DNA of 64,000 nt, taken from contig JADJHR010000003.1 of the NCBI GenBank assembly GCA_016707445.1, positions 62,001-126,000 of the forward strand, read 5' to 3'. Source of the DNA: Rubrivivax sp. (GTDB taxonomy: Bacteria > Pseudomonadota > Gammaproteobacteria > Burkholderiales > Burkholderiaceae_C). The notes beneath the pieces were generated by a model that did no database searches, had not been told where the DNA came from, and was given only the letters and a program-made list of their open reading frames with translations. The translations under genes and the position numbers were made by a program. Positions 1 to 8,206 of this stretch are shown here, piece by piece (positions within the stretch are counted from its first letter, which is position 1; every line of letters starts with the position of its first letter).

Positions 1-95
1 CCACCGCCTCGGCGTTCATCGACCCGCGCGTGCCACGCCGGCCACTGAACCGCACCGGCACCAGACAACCTGCCAATCCTCAACCAGCCTGCAGG

Positions 96-115
96 CCAGC
101 CAGCCAGCCAGCCAG
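96..115. repeat. (CCAG)5 tetranucleotide repeat
   Basis: Five exact tandem CCAG units. They lie near the end of a possible reading frame that enters from the left edge and would stop at 123-125 (plus strand). That frame is too short to assign, so this may be the low-complexity tail of a truncated gene or simply intergenic. Confidence 0.8.
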
Positions 116-119
116 ACCC

Positions 120-139
120 GCCTGAAGCCTTGTTCAGGC
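120..139. terminator. Hairpin downstream of rlpA-like gene
   Basis: A perfect 7-bp inverted repeat (GCCTGAA, 6-nt loop, TTCAGGC) abuts the stop codon of the minus-strand RlpA-like gene. It could also terminate a plus-strand gene entering from the left. There is no clear T-tract, so factor-independent termination is only suggested. Confidence 0.5.
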
Positions 140-604
140 CTACTTCGCCTTCTTGCTCGGACGCGGCTTGGCTTCGGTCACGACCTCGATCTTCGCGTCG
201 ACCACACCCGAGCGTGACATGCCCAGTTTGCGCGCGGCGGCGGCCGAGACGTCACCCACCCGGTCGGCCTGGGTCGGGCCGCGGTCGTTCACGCGCAGCA
301 CCACGCTGCGCTTGTTCTTCAGGTTGGTGACGCGGACCATGGTACCGAAGGGCAGGGTCTTGTGCGCCATGGTCATGGCTTCGGGGTTGAAGGCCTGGCC
401 GCTGGCGGTGCGGCGGCCCGCAAACTTCTTGCCGTACCAGGCCAGCTTGCCTTCGTCGCCTGCAGCAGCAGGGGCGGCTGCAGGGGCCACTGTTGCGGCA
501 GGGGCTGCAACGGCAGCCGGTGCCGAAGCAGGGGTCTGCGCCTGGGCCAGACCACAGACTGCCAGCAGCACGGTCAGCTGTCGAAGACGGAACGTGACGG
601 ACAT
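140..604 (-). CDS. Septal ring lytic transglycosylase RlpA-like protein
   Basis: A 154-residue exported protein. An N-terminal signal peptide (hydrophobic LTVLLAVCGLAQAQ) is followed by an Ala/Pro-rich linker and, from about residue 52, a double-psi beta-barrel domain with the family pattern WYGKKFAGRRTASG, LPFGT.VRVTN and VNDRGP. RlpA proteins bind or cleave denuded peptidoglycan strands at the septum. This copy lacks the C-terminal SPOR domain of classical RlpA and is short, as in many minimal betaproteobacterial members, so septal targeting is uncertain. The C-terminus is Lys-rich (KPRPSKKAK). It appears monocistronic. Confidence 0.88.
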   Translation of the reverse strand: MSVTFRLRQLTVLLAVCGLAQAQTPASAPAAVAAPAATVAPAAAPAAAGDEGKLAWYGKKFAGRRTASGQAFNPEAMTMAHKTLPFGTMVRVTNLKNKRSVVLRVNDRGPTQADRVGDVSAAAARKLGMSRSGVVDAKIEVVTEAKPRPSKKAK

Positions 605-906
605 GAATACCTCCGAGAGCTTGTTGTTGAAGAGAGCGAGGGCTCAGATCTTACGCGGTCTCCAAGAGATGCCCTGTGTCGACCGGCGACTGCGCAGCGT
701 GCACCACCTGCCCTGGTTTCACCCGCACCCGGGCCTCAAGCTCGCTTGCACCGCGCACCCCCCGACTCCCGGTGTGCTGCGCGGCGGTGACGAACCCCTC
801 GGCACCCACGTCGGCCGCCTGCTCCTTGAAGCACAGCACGCCGATCAGTGCGGTGACCACCGTGCCGACCCAGGCCTGTTTCAGCCCGGGTTGTTAGCAA
901 CCCGCG
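605..906. other. Intergenic region, no supported gene
   Basis: This separates the transglutaminase-like gene from the RlpA-like gene, both on the minus strand, and presumably holds the rlpA promoter. A 69-codon minus-strand frame (651-860, GTG start) begins with a short hydrophobic stretch but has no recognisable family or clear ribosome site, so I do not call it. Confidence 0.5.
887..904 (-). terminator. Hairpin after transglutaminase-like gene
   Basis: A perfect 7-bp stem (CGGGTTG / CAACCCG) with a TTAG loop starts 2 bases beyond the stop codon of the minus-strand transglutaminase gene. The position suits a terminator or 3' stabiliser. No run of T follows. Confidence 0.5.
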
Positions 907-2013
907 TCAGGCTTTGTCGATCACGCGGGCCGTGATGGTGTACTTGAAGTCGTCGGGTGCCAGCGGGTCGATGCGTTCGCCGCCCAGCTCGGCCTGCGGA
1001 TACATCAAAAAGCCCAGTTTCGGGCCGCTCGACCCCGGCAGCACCACGTCGTGCGCCACGTTGTAGGCCAGCCAGTTGCCCTCCCAGCCGCCGAACAAGG
1101 CCTTCTTCACCGGCAGCACCACGGGGTCGTCGGGGTTCTTGATCCACTCCGGCGTTTCCAGCCGCATCACCTTGCCCACATCGGCCGGGTCCATCGCCAC
1201 CCAGCCGTACTCTTTCAAGAAGACCTCGGCGCGGCAGTGCTGGGCGCCCTTCAGGCTGGCCGGGTTGCCGCCCAATTCGCGGTAGCCAAAGGCCGATGGC
1301 ACCAGGCGAATGCCGTATACGTCGCGCGCCGGCACGCCGGCGGATCGGCACAGCCCGACGAACAAGGCGTTGATGTCACCGCACTTGCCGCCAAAGTTCT
1401 TGGTCTCGAGCATGGTCTTGATGTCACCCACGCCGCAGCCGCGCACCTTGGGTTCGCGGTGGGTGTTCTCCACGATCCAGTCGTACAGGCGCTGCACCTT
1501 CTCGACGTCGGTCCTGGCGTCGGCCACGACCTCACGCGCGGTGTCGCGCACGATGCCGTCGGTGGGCATCAAATCGGTGGGCTGCACCCAGTAGCGCAGC
1601 GTTTCGGCGCTTTCACGCGTGGCCACCTTGCGCGTCCAGTCGGTGGCGCGGCTCTGGGTGGCAAAGCGGCTGGTGACCTGCAGCGTGGGCTTGACCGTGC
1701 CTTCGCTGAACTCGGCCACCACCATGCGCGCGCCGTAGCGCGCATCGGCGGCCACCTGCATGCGGCTGGCGTTGCCGGTGTAGCTGCTCTCCAGGCTGCG
1801 CTGGTAGTCGCTGTCGACCGACGGCACCGGCACCCACGCCCTCGCCACGCCCTTGGTCTCGCGCAACTCGATGGTGGTGGTGATCTCGAAGCTGCGCCAG
1901 TCGCCCGGCTGCGGCTGGAACCGACGCTCTTGCGCGGCCACGCGCGATGCGAGCGGCACCAGGGCCAGTGCGGACGCCAGGCCAAGCACGCTGCGGCGGT
2001 CGATGGGGGTCAT
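907..2013 (-). CDS. Secreted transglutaminase-like domain protein
   Basis: A 368-residue protein. The N-terminus has an Arg pair and a hydrophobic core (DRRSVLGLASALALVP) ending at an Ala-rich cleavage site, so Tat or Sec export is likely. The middle has the transglutaminase-like catalytic Cys region (GCGVGDIKTM, then GGKCGDINALFVGLCRSAG), followed by the His region (GAQHCRAEVFLKEYGW) and Asp (MDPADVGK). These give the Cys-His-Asp triad of the papain-like transglutaminase fold. Such bacterial proteins are usually proteases or amidases rather than crosslinkers, and the substrate is unknown. A ribosome site (AGGAGC) lies upstream of the ATG. It follows the TlpA gene on the same strand by 84 bases. 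Confidence 0.85.
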   Translation of the reverse strand: MTPIDRRSVLGLASALALVPLASRVAAQERRFQPQPGDWRSFEITTTIELRETKGVARAWVPVPSVDSDYQRSLESSYTGNASRMQVAADARYGARMVVAEFSEGTVKPTLQVTSRFATQSRATDWTRKVATRESAETLRYWVQPTDLMPTDGIVRDTAREVVADARTDVEKVQRLYDWIVENTHREPKVRGCGVGDIKTMLETKNFGGKCGDINALFVGLCRSAGVPARDVYGIRLVPSAFGYRELGGNPASLKGAQHCRAEVFLKEYGWVAMDPADVGKVMRLETPEWIKNPDDPVVLPVKKALFGGWEGNWLAYNVAHDVVLPGSSGPKLGFLMYPQAELGGERIDPLAPDDFKYTITARVIDKA

Positions 2014-2039
2014 ATCAAGGCTCCTGCTGGGTGGGATGT

Positions 2040-2071
2040 TGTTCGATCGTGTGTTCGATCGATTGTTCGAT
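2040..2071. repeat. Three direct repeats at 12-bp period
   Basis: TGTTCGAT occurs three times at exactly 12-bp spacing (starts 2040, 2052 and 2064), extended by CG in the first two copies. It lies in the 84-base gap upstream of the transglutaminase-like gene. It could be a regulator site or simple slippage. The related CGATCGAT word recurs at 3731-3749. Confidence 0.7.
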
Positions 2072-2097
2072 GGGCACGCTGCGCCGCATTGTCCGCA

Positions 2098-2673
2098 TCA
2101 AGTTGTGCGCAGCAGCGGGGCCAGGATGCGGGCGGCGGCGTCACCGTCCCAATCGATTTCGCCGACCACGGTGCCGACAGGCTTGCCCTGGCGGTCGAAG
2201 ACCACGGTACTCGGAAAGATGCGCGGCGTGTAGGCCACGGCAATGGCCCCGTCGCGATCCAGCAGCGTGGGCAACTTGAGCGGCAGGCCGTCAAGAAAAC
2301 GCGTCACGGTGCTGGCTGATTCGCGGTAGTTGACGCCCATCACCACCAGGCCGTCAGCGGCGCGTTGAGCGGCCAGGCGCATCAGGGATGGCATCTCGTC
2401 GCGGCAGGGTGCACACCAACTGGCCCAGAAATTGGCCAGCACCACCCGGCCAGCCTGTGACGACAGTTGCCAGCGTGTGCCGTCAAGCAGCGGCAGGTTC
2501 AGCGGCGGCGCACGCTTGCTGGGCGGCCACGGGCGCCACTCAAAGGCATCGGCGGCGCGTGCGACCCGTGTGGCGGGCGCACCCAGCACCACACTGGCGG
2601 CCAGCCACTGCAGGCCTTGCCGGCGATCGATGCGGCAAGCGGTGGCAGGCCGGGCGGTGGATGGAGCAAACAT
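2098..2673 (-). CDS. TlpA-family thiol-disulfide oxidoreductase
   Basis: A 191-residue exported thioredoxin-fold protein. The signal region carries an Arg pair (DRRQGLQWLAASVVLG). The domain starts near residue 55 and contains the active site NFWASWCAPCRDEM with Cys87 and Cys90, then the cis-Pro region (IFPSTVVFDRQGKP). TlpA/ResA proteins reduce periplasmic disulfides, typically during cytochrome c or copper-site maturation, or act more generally. No cytochrome biogenesis gene is adjacent, so the partner is unknown. It lies upstream of the transglutaminase-like gene and may share its transcript. Confidence 0.9.
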   Translation of the reverse strand: MFAPSTARPATACRIDRRQGLQWLAASVVLGAPATRVARAADAFEWRPWPPSKRAPPLNLPLLDGTRWQLSSQAGRVVLANFWASWCAPCRDEMPSLMRLAAQRAADGLVVMGVNYRESASTVTRFLDGLPLKLPTLLDRDGAIAVAYTPRIFPSTVVFDRQGKPVGTVVGEIDWDGDAAARILAPLLRTT

Positions 2674-2836
2674 CGGTCCATTGTCGAGGCGCCGGTGATT
2701 TCCTTACAGCCGTCAGGGATCGGCGTCTGGTGCGGCTGATGGCTTGCCCTGGTCCACCGCAGCGATTCGAGCGACGGCGCCGCCAGCGAGGTTCCGGCAC
2801 CAGCCAGATCCGCCGGTTTCGTCGTGCCATCCGGGC

Positions 2837-3700
2837 TCAAGCCGCCTTGCCGTCGGTCCAGCGTTGGCGGTCGACCGCATCGCCGTCGACCATGCCGCGG
2901 AACGGCAGCATCAGCATGCCACCCAGACGTGCCACCTGGTGCGGGTCGCGATGGCCGCGGATTCCGATGACGATGGCGTCATGCCCGGCGCGCGGCTGCG
3001 CACGGTAGGTGCCGAACAATCGGTCCCACCACGGGAGGTTGAACCCGAAGTTGGAGTTGGTCTCGTCGCCTTCGACCGAGTGGTGCACGCGGTGCATGTC
3101 GGGCGTGACGATGAACCAGCGCAGCACCCGGTCGACCCCGGCCGGCAGCTGGATGTTGCCGTGGTTGAACATCGCAGTGGCGTTGAGCAGGATTTCGAAG
3201 GTCACCACGGCCAGCACCGGCGGGCCGAGCGCCGTGATCGTGGCGAGCTTGATCACCATCGACAGCGCGATCTCGATGGGGTGAAAGCGTGACCCGGTGG
3301 TCAGGTCGTAGTCCAGGTCGGCGTGGTGCACCTGGTGCAAGCGCCACAGCGTCGGCACGGCATGCACCATCACATGCTGTAGCCAGATCACGAAGTCCAT
3401 CGCGATCACCGCCATCGGCACGGCCAGCCAGAACGGCGGTTCGAAGTGGTTGAGCAGGCCCCAGCCGTTGGCCGCGCAGAAGGCCGCCACGCCGACCGCG
3501 GCAAGAGGAAAGATCAGCCGCAACAGCACGGCATTGAGCATGGCCAGCCCCAGGTTGCTGCCCCAGCGCAAGGCCTTGGACACGGTCAACGCGCGGCGCG
3601 GGGCGGCCAGTTCCCACAAGGCCACGAGCGCGAACATCGCCACGAAGACGCTCAGCCGCAGGGCTGGCTCGTGGGAAAGTACAAACTGTTCGATCGCCAT
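2837..3700 (-). CDS. Sterol desaturase / fatty acid hydroxylase family protein
   Basis: A 287-residue integral membrane protein with about four hydrophobic segments. It carries the eight-histidine di-iron signature of this superfamily: WLQHVMVH, LHQVHHAD, then FNHGN and MHRVHHS. Members hydroxylate or desaturate lipid chains using O2 and membrane electron donors. The lipid substrate here is unknown. I chose the start MAIEQFVLSHEP at 3700. An upstream ATG at 3733 would run into the divergent promoter region and add 11 unlikely residues. It is divergent from the ArsR-rhodanese gene, which may regulate it. Confidence 0.85.
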   Translation of the reverse strand: MAIEQFVLSHEPALRLSVFVAMFALVALWELAAPRRALTVSKALRWGSNLGLAMLNAVLLRLIFPLAAVGVAAFCAANGWGLLNHFEPPFWLAVPMAVIAMDFVIWLQHVMVHAVPTLWRLHQVHHADLDYDLTTGSRFHPIEIALSMVIKLATITALGPPVLAVVTFEILLNATAMFNHGNIQLPAGVDRVLRWFIVTPDMHRVHHSVEGDETNSNFGFNLPWWDRLFGTYRAQPRAGHDAIVIGIRGHRDPHQVARLGGMLMLPFRGMVDGDAVDRQRWTDGKAA

Positions 3701-3730
3701 GGCAGTCTCCAGTGGCCAGCGCTGCGGCAT

Positions 3731-3780
3731 CACGATCGATCATCGATCGCTTATGCCAACGCCCGTTAGAATGTATACCA
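3731..3780. promoter_or_regulatory. Divergent promoter with palindrome; possible leaderless start
   Basis: This 80-base gap between divergent genes has an interrupted palindrome (CGATCGAT.ATCGATCG type, about 3733-3749). Next comes TAGAAT at 3767-3772, close to a sigma-70 -10 box, only 8 bases before the ATG at 3781. Transcription from it would start at or next to the ATG. No Shine-Dalgarno is visible. The palindrome is a candidate operator for the ArsR-type protein encoded alongside. Confidence 0.45.
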
Positions 3781-4443
3781 ATGAACAACCGAACGCTCAA
3801 GGACCTTCTGTACGAACAGGTCGCCCGTGTGGGCAAGGCCCTGGCCAGCCCGAAGCGCCTGGAGATGCTGGAGATGCTGGCCCAGGGCGAGAAGGCGGTC
3901 GAGACGGTGGCGGCGGAAGTGGCCATCGACGTGAAGCTTGCCAGTGCGCATCTGAAGGCGCTGAAGGAGGCTCGCCTGGTGCAGAGCCGCCGTGACGGCA
4001 AACGCATGATCTACCGCCTCAGCGGTGCCGATGTGGCACAGCTGGGCGTCACGCTGCGCGACGTGGCCGAAGAACACTTGGTCGAGTTGCGCCTGGCCTT
4101 GCAACAGATGATGACCGAGCCCGACCGCCTGGCGCAGGTGAGCCGCAAGGAACTGATGGCCCGGGCCAAGAGAGGCGAGGTCGTGGTGCTCGATGTGCGC
4201 CCACCCGACGAGTTCGACACCGCGCACCTGCCGTTTGCCCGGTCCATGCCGCTGGCCGAACTTGAGCAGCGGCTGGGTGAACTGCCGCGCGACACGGAGA
4301 TCGTGGCCTATTGCCGCGGGCCGTTCTGCCTGATGTCCGACGAGGCGGTCAGGCTGCTGACGCAGCGCGGCTTCCGGGCGCGCAAGACTTTCGATGGCGT
4401 CAGCGAGTGGCGGGCCGCGGGCCTGCCGCTGGCCAAGCCCTGA
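3781..4443 (+). CDS. ArsR-family regulator fused to rhodanese domain
   Basis: A 220-residue two-domain protein. Residues about 1-95 form an ArsR-type winged helix (ALASPKRLEMLEML, VAAEVAIDVKLASAHLKALK, wing RRDGKRMIYRL). Residues about 115-215 form a rhodanese domain with LDVRPPDEFDTAHLPFA and the active loop YCRGPFCLMSDEAV. The winged-helix part has no Cys, so it lacks metal or dithiol sensing in that domain. The only Cys residues are the two in the rhodanese loop. Family knowledge suggests persulfide or sulfur-linked sensing. It is followed at 18 bases by a DsrE-family gene, which supports a sulfur role. The start was chosen because the conserved domain begins at MNNRTLKDLL. Confidence 0.9.
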   Translation: MNNRTLKDLLYEQVARVGKALASPKRLEMLEMLAQGEKAVETVAAEVAIDVKLASAHLKALKEARLVQSRRDGKRMIYRLSGADVAQLGVTLRDVAEEHLVELRLALQQMMTEPDRLAQVSRKELMARAKRGEVVVLDVRPPDEFDTAHLPFARSMPLAELEQRLGELPRDTEIVAYCRGPFCLMSDEAVRLLTQRGFRARKTFDGVSEWRAAGLPLAKP

Positions 4444-4461
4444 ACCTTGAGAGGATCTTCC

Positions 4462-4812
4462 ATGTCCAAGACGCTCTTCATCCTCAACGACGCGCCGTAT
4501 GGCAACGAGCGGGTGTACAACGGGCTGCGGCTCGCGGGTGCGCTGGCGGCCAGGGACGGGCAGTCGGTGCGGCTCTTCCTGATGGCCGACGCCGTGGGCT
4601 GCGCCAAGGATGGGCAAAAAGTGCCCGAGGGCTACTACAACGTGCAGATCATGTTGGGCAAGCTGCTGCGCAAGGGCGAGGTCGGTCTGTGCGGCACCTG
4701 CATGGACGCACGTGGCATGCGCGATGACGAGTTGATCGACGGCGCCAGGCGCAGCACGCTCGCGCAGCTGGCGGACTGGACGGCCGAGGCCGACAAGGTT
4801 CTGGTGTTCTGA
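4462..4812 (+). CDS. DsrE-family sulfur-carrier-like protein
   Basis: A 116-residue cytoplasmic DsrE/DsrF-fold protein. It begins SKTLFILNDAPYGNERVYNG and has a conserved Cys in VGCAKDGQ plus the CGTCMDARG motif, where the Cys pair probably carries sulfane sulfur. A GAGAGG ribosome site lies about 8 bases before ATG 4462. It sits directly behind the ArsR-rhodanese gene and 18 bases before the GH84 gene, so the three are probably one operon. Transfer of sulfur between the rhodanese domain and this protein is inference. Confidence 0.88.
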   Translation: MSKTLFILNDAPYGNERVYNGLRLAGALAARDGQSVRLFLMADAVGCAKDGQKVPEGYYNVQIMLGKLLRKGEVGLCGTCMDARGMRDDELIDGARRSTLAQLADWTAEADKVLVF

Positions 4813-4830
4813 CGCTGCGGCACCCGGCAC

Positions 4831-5892
4831 ATGACCCCCGAACTCGGCGTCATCGAAGGCTACTTTGGCCGGCCCTGGCGGCACACGGACCGCCAGCAGG
4901 TGATGTCCCAACTGCGCGAGATGGGCTACGCGTTCTTCCACTTCGCGCCCAAGGCCGACGCCTTTTTGCGGCGACGCTGGCGCGAACCTCACCCGGGCGC
5001 TGCACTGGCTGAGCTGACCGAGCTGTCGGCGCACTGCCGCAGCCTCGGGCTGCGCTTTGGTCTGGGCCTGAGCCCGTACGAGTTGTACCGGGACTTCAGC
5101 GCGCCGGCAAAAGCGGCGTTCATCGACAAGGTGCGCTTGCTCGATGCGATCGGCATCGACGATCTCGCGATCCTGTTCGACGACACCCGCGGCGACGTGC
5201 CCGACCTGGCCGCACGCGAGGCCGAGATCGTTCACACGGCCATGGCGAACACCCGTGCCAGCCGGGTCTTCATGTGCCCGACCTACTATTCAGATGACTC
5301 GATGCTGGACGTCGTGTTTGGCGCGCGGCCGGCCGGCTACCTAAATGACCTGGGGCGCCGGCTCGACCCGCGGGTGCACGTGTACTGGACCGGCGAGGAG
5401 ATCTGCGCACGCGAATACAGCCCCGGCCATCTGGCGCGCGTGGGCGAAGCCCTGCGCCGCAAGCCCACCCTGTGGGATAACTACCCGGTGAACGACGGGC
5501 CGCGCATGTCGCGCCATCTGCACCTGCGCGGGTTCACCGGCCGCCCGAGCACGATCGGGCCGCACATCGCGGCGCATGCCATCAACCCGGCGCTGCAACC
5601 ACACCTCAGCCTCATTCCTGCCGCCACGCTGGTGGCCAGCTACCGCGACGGCCCGGCCTACTGCTACATGAATGCCTTCAAGGCAGCAGCGTGTGCCACG
5701 GCAGGGCAAGAGCTTGCCGGCATGCTCGAGACCGACCTGCACGCGCTGCAGGACCGCGGTCTGGATCAGCTGGGCGAAGACCTAGATCGCCTGCGCCAGC
5801 GCTACGCCGCTGTTGTCCACCCCGTGGCCGCAGAAGTGCTGCGCTGGCTTGAAGGCAGCGACACGGTCGATGGCTGGGTCGAAGACGCCTGA
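4831..5892 (+). CDS. GH84-like beta-N-acetylglucosaminidase domain protein
   Basis: A 353-residue protein with the NAGidase (GH84) catalytic barrel. It starts GVIEGYFGRPWRHTDR, then has FAPKADAFLRRRWREPHP and the acidic pair Asp117-Asp118 in ILFDDTRGD. This matches the two-Asp substrate-assisted mechanism of O-GlcNAcase and bacterial hyaluronidase-type enzymes. WDNYPVNDGPRMSRHLHL is also typical. There is no signal peptide and none of the extra carbohydrate-binding modules of secreted pathogen enzymes, so a cytoplasmic role is suggested. The substrate is unknown. It lies in an apparent operon with a sulfur-type regulator and DsrE protein, an unusual pairing. Confidence 0.85.
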   Translation: MTPELGVIEGYFGRPWRHTDRQQVMSQLREMGYAFFHFAPKADAFLRRRWREPHPGAALAELTELSAHCRSLGLRFGLGLSPYELYRDFSAPAKAAFIDKVRLLDAIGIDDLAILFDDTRGDVPDLAAREAEIVHTAMANTRASRVFMCPTYYSDDSMLDVVFGARPAGYLNDLGRRLDPRVHVYWTGEEICAREYSPGHLARVGEALRRKPTLWDNYPVNDGPRMSRHLHLRGFTGRPSTIGPHIAAHAINPALQPHLSLIPAATLVASYRDGPAYCYMNAFKAAACATAGQELAGMLETDLHALQDRGLDQLGEDLDRLRQRYAAVVHPVAAEVLRWLEGSDTVDGWVEDA

Positions 5893-6076
5893 CGCGGTAC
5901 ATGGGCCATGTCTCTCCGCCTGCACGCTGTGCTCCATCGCGTGGGGTCGTGCTCGCTCTTGCAAGCCGACGAAGCATCGAAGCAGGCCGATGGGACACCG
6001 TCGCAGCGCGCTGCAACCGGTGCGGCGCTGAATTGAAAGCCGCCGGCAACTGTGCATTGCCATCAACGATGCACGC

Positions 6077-8206
6077 TCAGTCCACGATTTTCCATTCATA
6101 CGTGTAGCGCGTTCCGGCCATGTTCTGGAAGCCTTGGACGTAGGCAATCATCGCGATCCTGGCGCCGTCCGACCCCGTGCGAAGGCTCGACGCGCTGAGC
6201 GAAAGCGACCTTGAGATCGTGGTTCCGGCAGGATCGCCGCCGCGACTGACCTCGAGATAGCCCGTCTGACCTTGTTCGTTCGTGAACTCGACGGGGCTTT
6301 GGATGTAGCCTGGCTCGATGTTGGCCGCGTCGAAGCGCACGCCGAACGCGCCGTTGATGAAGAAATCCCGGCCGGTGTTGGCCGTGACGGCGATGCTCAT
6401 GTTCATCGCGATGCGGTCGCCGGCGCGGATGATGTTCGGCGGGTTGCTCCAGCTCGACCTGAAGTCGAAGGTGTTCGCGCCGTTGCTCCAGCCCATGGTG
6501 ACGTTGCCGCGTGCGTAGCCGATCGTGGTGACGTACCCGCCGTTGTTGTACGGCGTTGGGTTGAAGTCCTTGGTTTCGACCAGGACCCAGGCCCTGGCGG
6601 TCGACGGCTCGACCCCGCAGACGGCCGGTTCGCTCTTGAACAGGTTGGGCGCGCCGGTCTGCAGCGCTGCCGCAACGCCTTGCTTCCAGGCTTTCACATC
6701 GAACGGCACCGAGGTCGATCCGTGCAGGTAGGCGCCGCGCAGGATCAGCCCAGCCCTGACATCCAGGTTCTGCTGGGTGTCGTTGAACGCGGTCAGCCGC
6801 GCGCGGGTCGTGTTCATCTTGGCCACGTAGGCGGCAAAGGCATCCGCATCGGTGGCGTTGAGTGGCAGTGACTTGCGGATTCCCGCTTCCAGCCAGATCT
6901 TGTCCTGCGCCCATGTGGCCTTGAGTTGCACCAGCCGATCGTGCAAGGGCCCGGACTCGGACTCGCGCAGCTTCCAGGTGCTGAAGATGCGGTTCAGTTC
7001 GGCCTCGGCATGGGCCGTGTCGATGCCCTTCTTGCGGGCGTACTGGACGACCAGCGGGTAGCCATAGCCATTCAAGGACCAGTCGACCAGGGGATCGTTG
7101 TCCTGCCGGTACTTGTCGTAGACCTTGCGGGCGAGCGCGTCGGTGACCAGCCCGCGCAGATCCTTGGCCGACTGCAGCATCAGGTCGACGCCGCATGACG
7201 ACAACGGAAACGCGGCCCGTGCCAGACCTTCGAGCACGACCGCGCCCGCTTGTTTGTAGTCGACGGTGCAGGCACCGGCGCCCTTGGCCAACGCCTTGCC
7301 GTAGTCGCCCTTCTCGGCCAGCGCATTGAGGAAGGCGCCGAGCTGGTTCTTGTTCTTGGCGTAGATGGCCAGGCCCTTGAAGCCCAGTTCCGAGATGATC
7401 AGCGACGCGTCAAGCGGGTTGCCCAGTGCCGCCGCTTCATAGGCGTCCTTCAGCGCCGCGGGAGAGTCCTTGGCCAGCGCCTTGATGATTTGCGGGCCGG
7501 TGGCGTCGATAAAATCCAGATTGTCGATGCCTGCGCTCAGGCAGCTGAGCACCGCATCGCTCCAGTCGCTGAGCGTCGGCAAGCCAATCTCGACACGCGT
7601 CTGCTCCGCGATGAAGGCATCGACAGATCCTGCCGAGGCCTGCGCCAGCAGGGCGCGCTTCGCGCGCAGCAGGTCGCTGGCCGCCTTGTTCAAGGGCTGG
7701 ATGTCGGCAATCCGCAGGCGCGCTGCCTGCGGGTCGTAGTCACCCAGATCGACGAGGTAGTCCTGCCCGGCAATACCGATGGGCAGTACCGTGACCGTGA
7801 ATGGCGGGCCCCGCATCGACGACATCGCCTTGCTGCTGTCGACGCCGGGGATCTCGGGACGGGCGATCGATTCACCCCGTCCGGCACCCGTCTGCACGAG
7901 CTGGAAGAACTGGGTGCCGTCGAAGCGGAAGTCGGCCCAGTAGTTGTTCTCGTCAAGCAGGATGTCGTGCAGGCGCAAGGTGTCGCCCACGAACTCGGCC
8001 CAGCTGTACTCGAGGGACGCGCCGCTGAGGCTCAGGATGTCGACGCGGTTGAAGACCCGAGGCGCGATGTTCAGCGCCGAAGGCGCCAGGATCACCGAGG
8101 CCAGTTCATCCTCAGAGATGGTCAGCGGGGCGGTGGCGGCCATGGCGTTCGCGAACAGCAGGCTGCAGGCGATCGCCATCAGGGCGGACAGCGGGCGGAA
8201 GGACAT
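6077..8206 (-). CDS. Large secreted protein of unknown function
   Basis: A 709-residue protein I do not recognise. The start at 8206 gives a clean signal peptide (MSFRPLSALMAIACSLLFANA) and a ribosome site (AGGAAC), whereas upstream starts add unlikely residues. After cleavage there is a beta-rich segment to about residue 130 (including YSWAEFVGDTLRLHDILLDE). A long helical middle part with alternating Ala/Leu/Lys residues runs from about 150 to 500. The Gly/Asn/aromatic-rich C-terminal beta domain (about 550-709) contains WVLVETKDFNPTPYNNGG and ends YEWKIVD. Cys residues are few. The final domain looks like an all-beta adhesion or carbohydrate-binding fold, but that is a guess. It is flanked by a convergent GH84 gene. 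Confidence 0.8.
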   Translation of the reverse strand: MSFRPLSALMAIACSLLFANAMAATAPLTISEDELASVILAPSALNIAPRVFNRVDILSLSGASLEYSWAEFVGDTLRLHDILLDENNYWADFRFDGTQFFQLVQTGAGRGESIARPEIPGVDSSKAMSSMRGPPFTVTVLPIGIAGQDYLVDLGDYDPQAARLRIADIQPLNKAASDLLRAKRALLAQASAGSVDAFIAEQTRVEIGLPTLSDWSDAVLSCLSAGIDNLDFIDATGPQIIKALAKDSPAALKDAYEAAALGNPLDASLIISELGFKGLAIYAKNKNQLGAFLNALAEKGDYGKALAKGAGACTVDYKQAGAVVLEGLARAAFPLSSCGVDLMLQSAKDLRGLVTDALARKVYDKYRQDNDPLVDWSLNGYGYPLVVQYARKKGIDTAHAEAELNRIFSTWKLRESESGPLHDRLVQLKATWAQDKIWLEAGIRKSLPLNATDADAFAAYVAKMNTTRARLTAFNDTQQNLDVRAGLILRGAYLHGSTSVPFDVKAWKQGVAAALQTGAPNLFKSEPAVCGVEPSTARAWVLVETKDFNPTPYNNGGYVTTIGYARGNVTMGWSNGANTFDFRSSWSNPPNIIRAGDRIAMNMSIAVTANTGRDFFINGAFGVRFDAANIEPGYIQSPVEFTNEQGQTGYLEVSRGGDPAGTTISRSLSLSASSLRTGSDGARIAMIAYVQGFQNMAGTRYTYEWKIVD

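Noticed and set aside
651..860. A 69-codon minus-strand frame with a short hydrophobic start
   Set aside because: No family resemblance, weak start and no clear ribosome site. Kept as intergenic.
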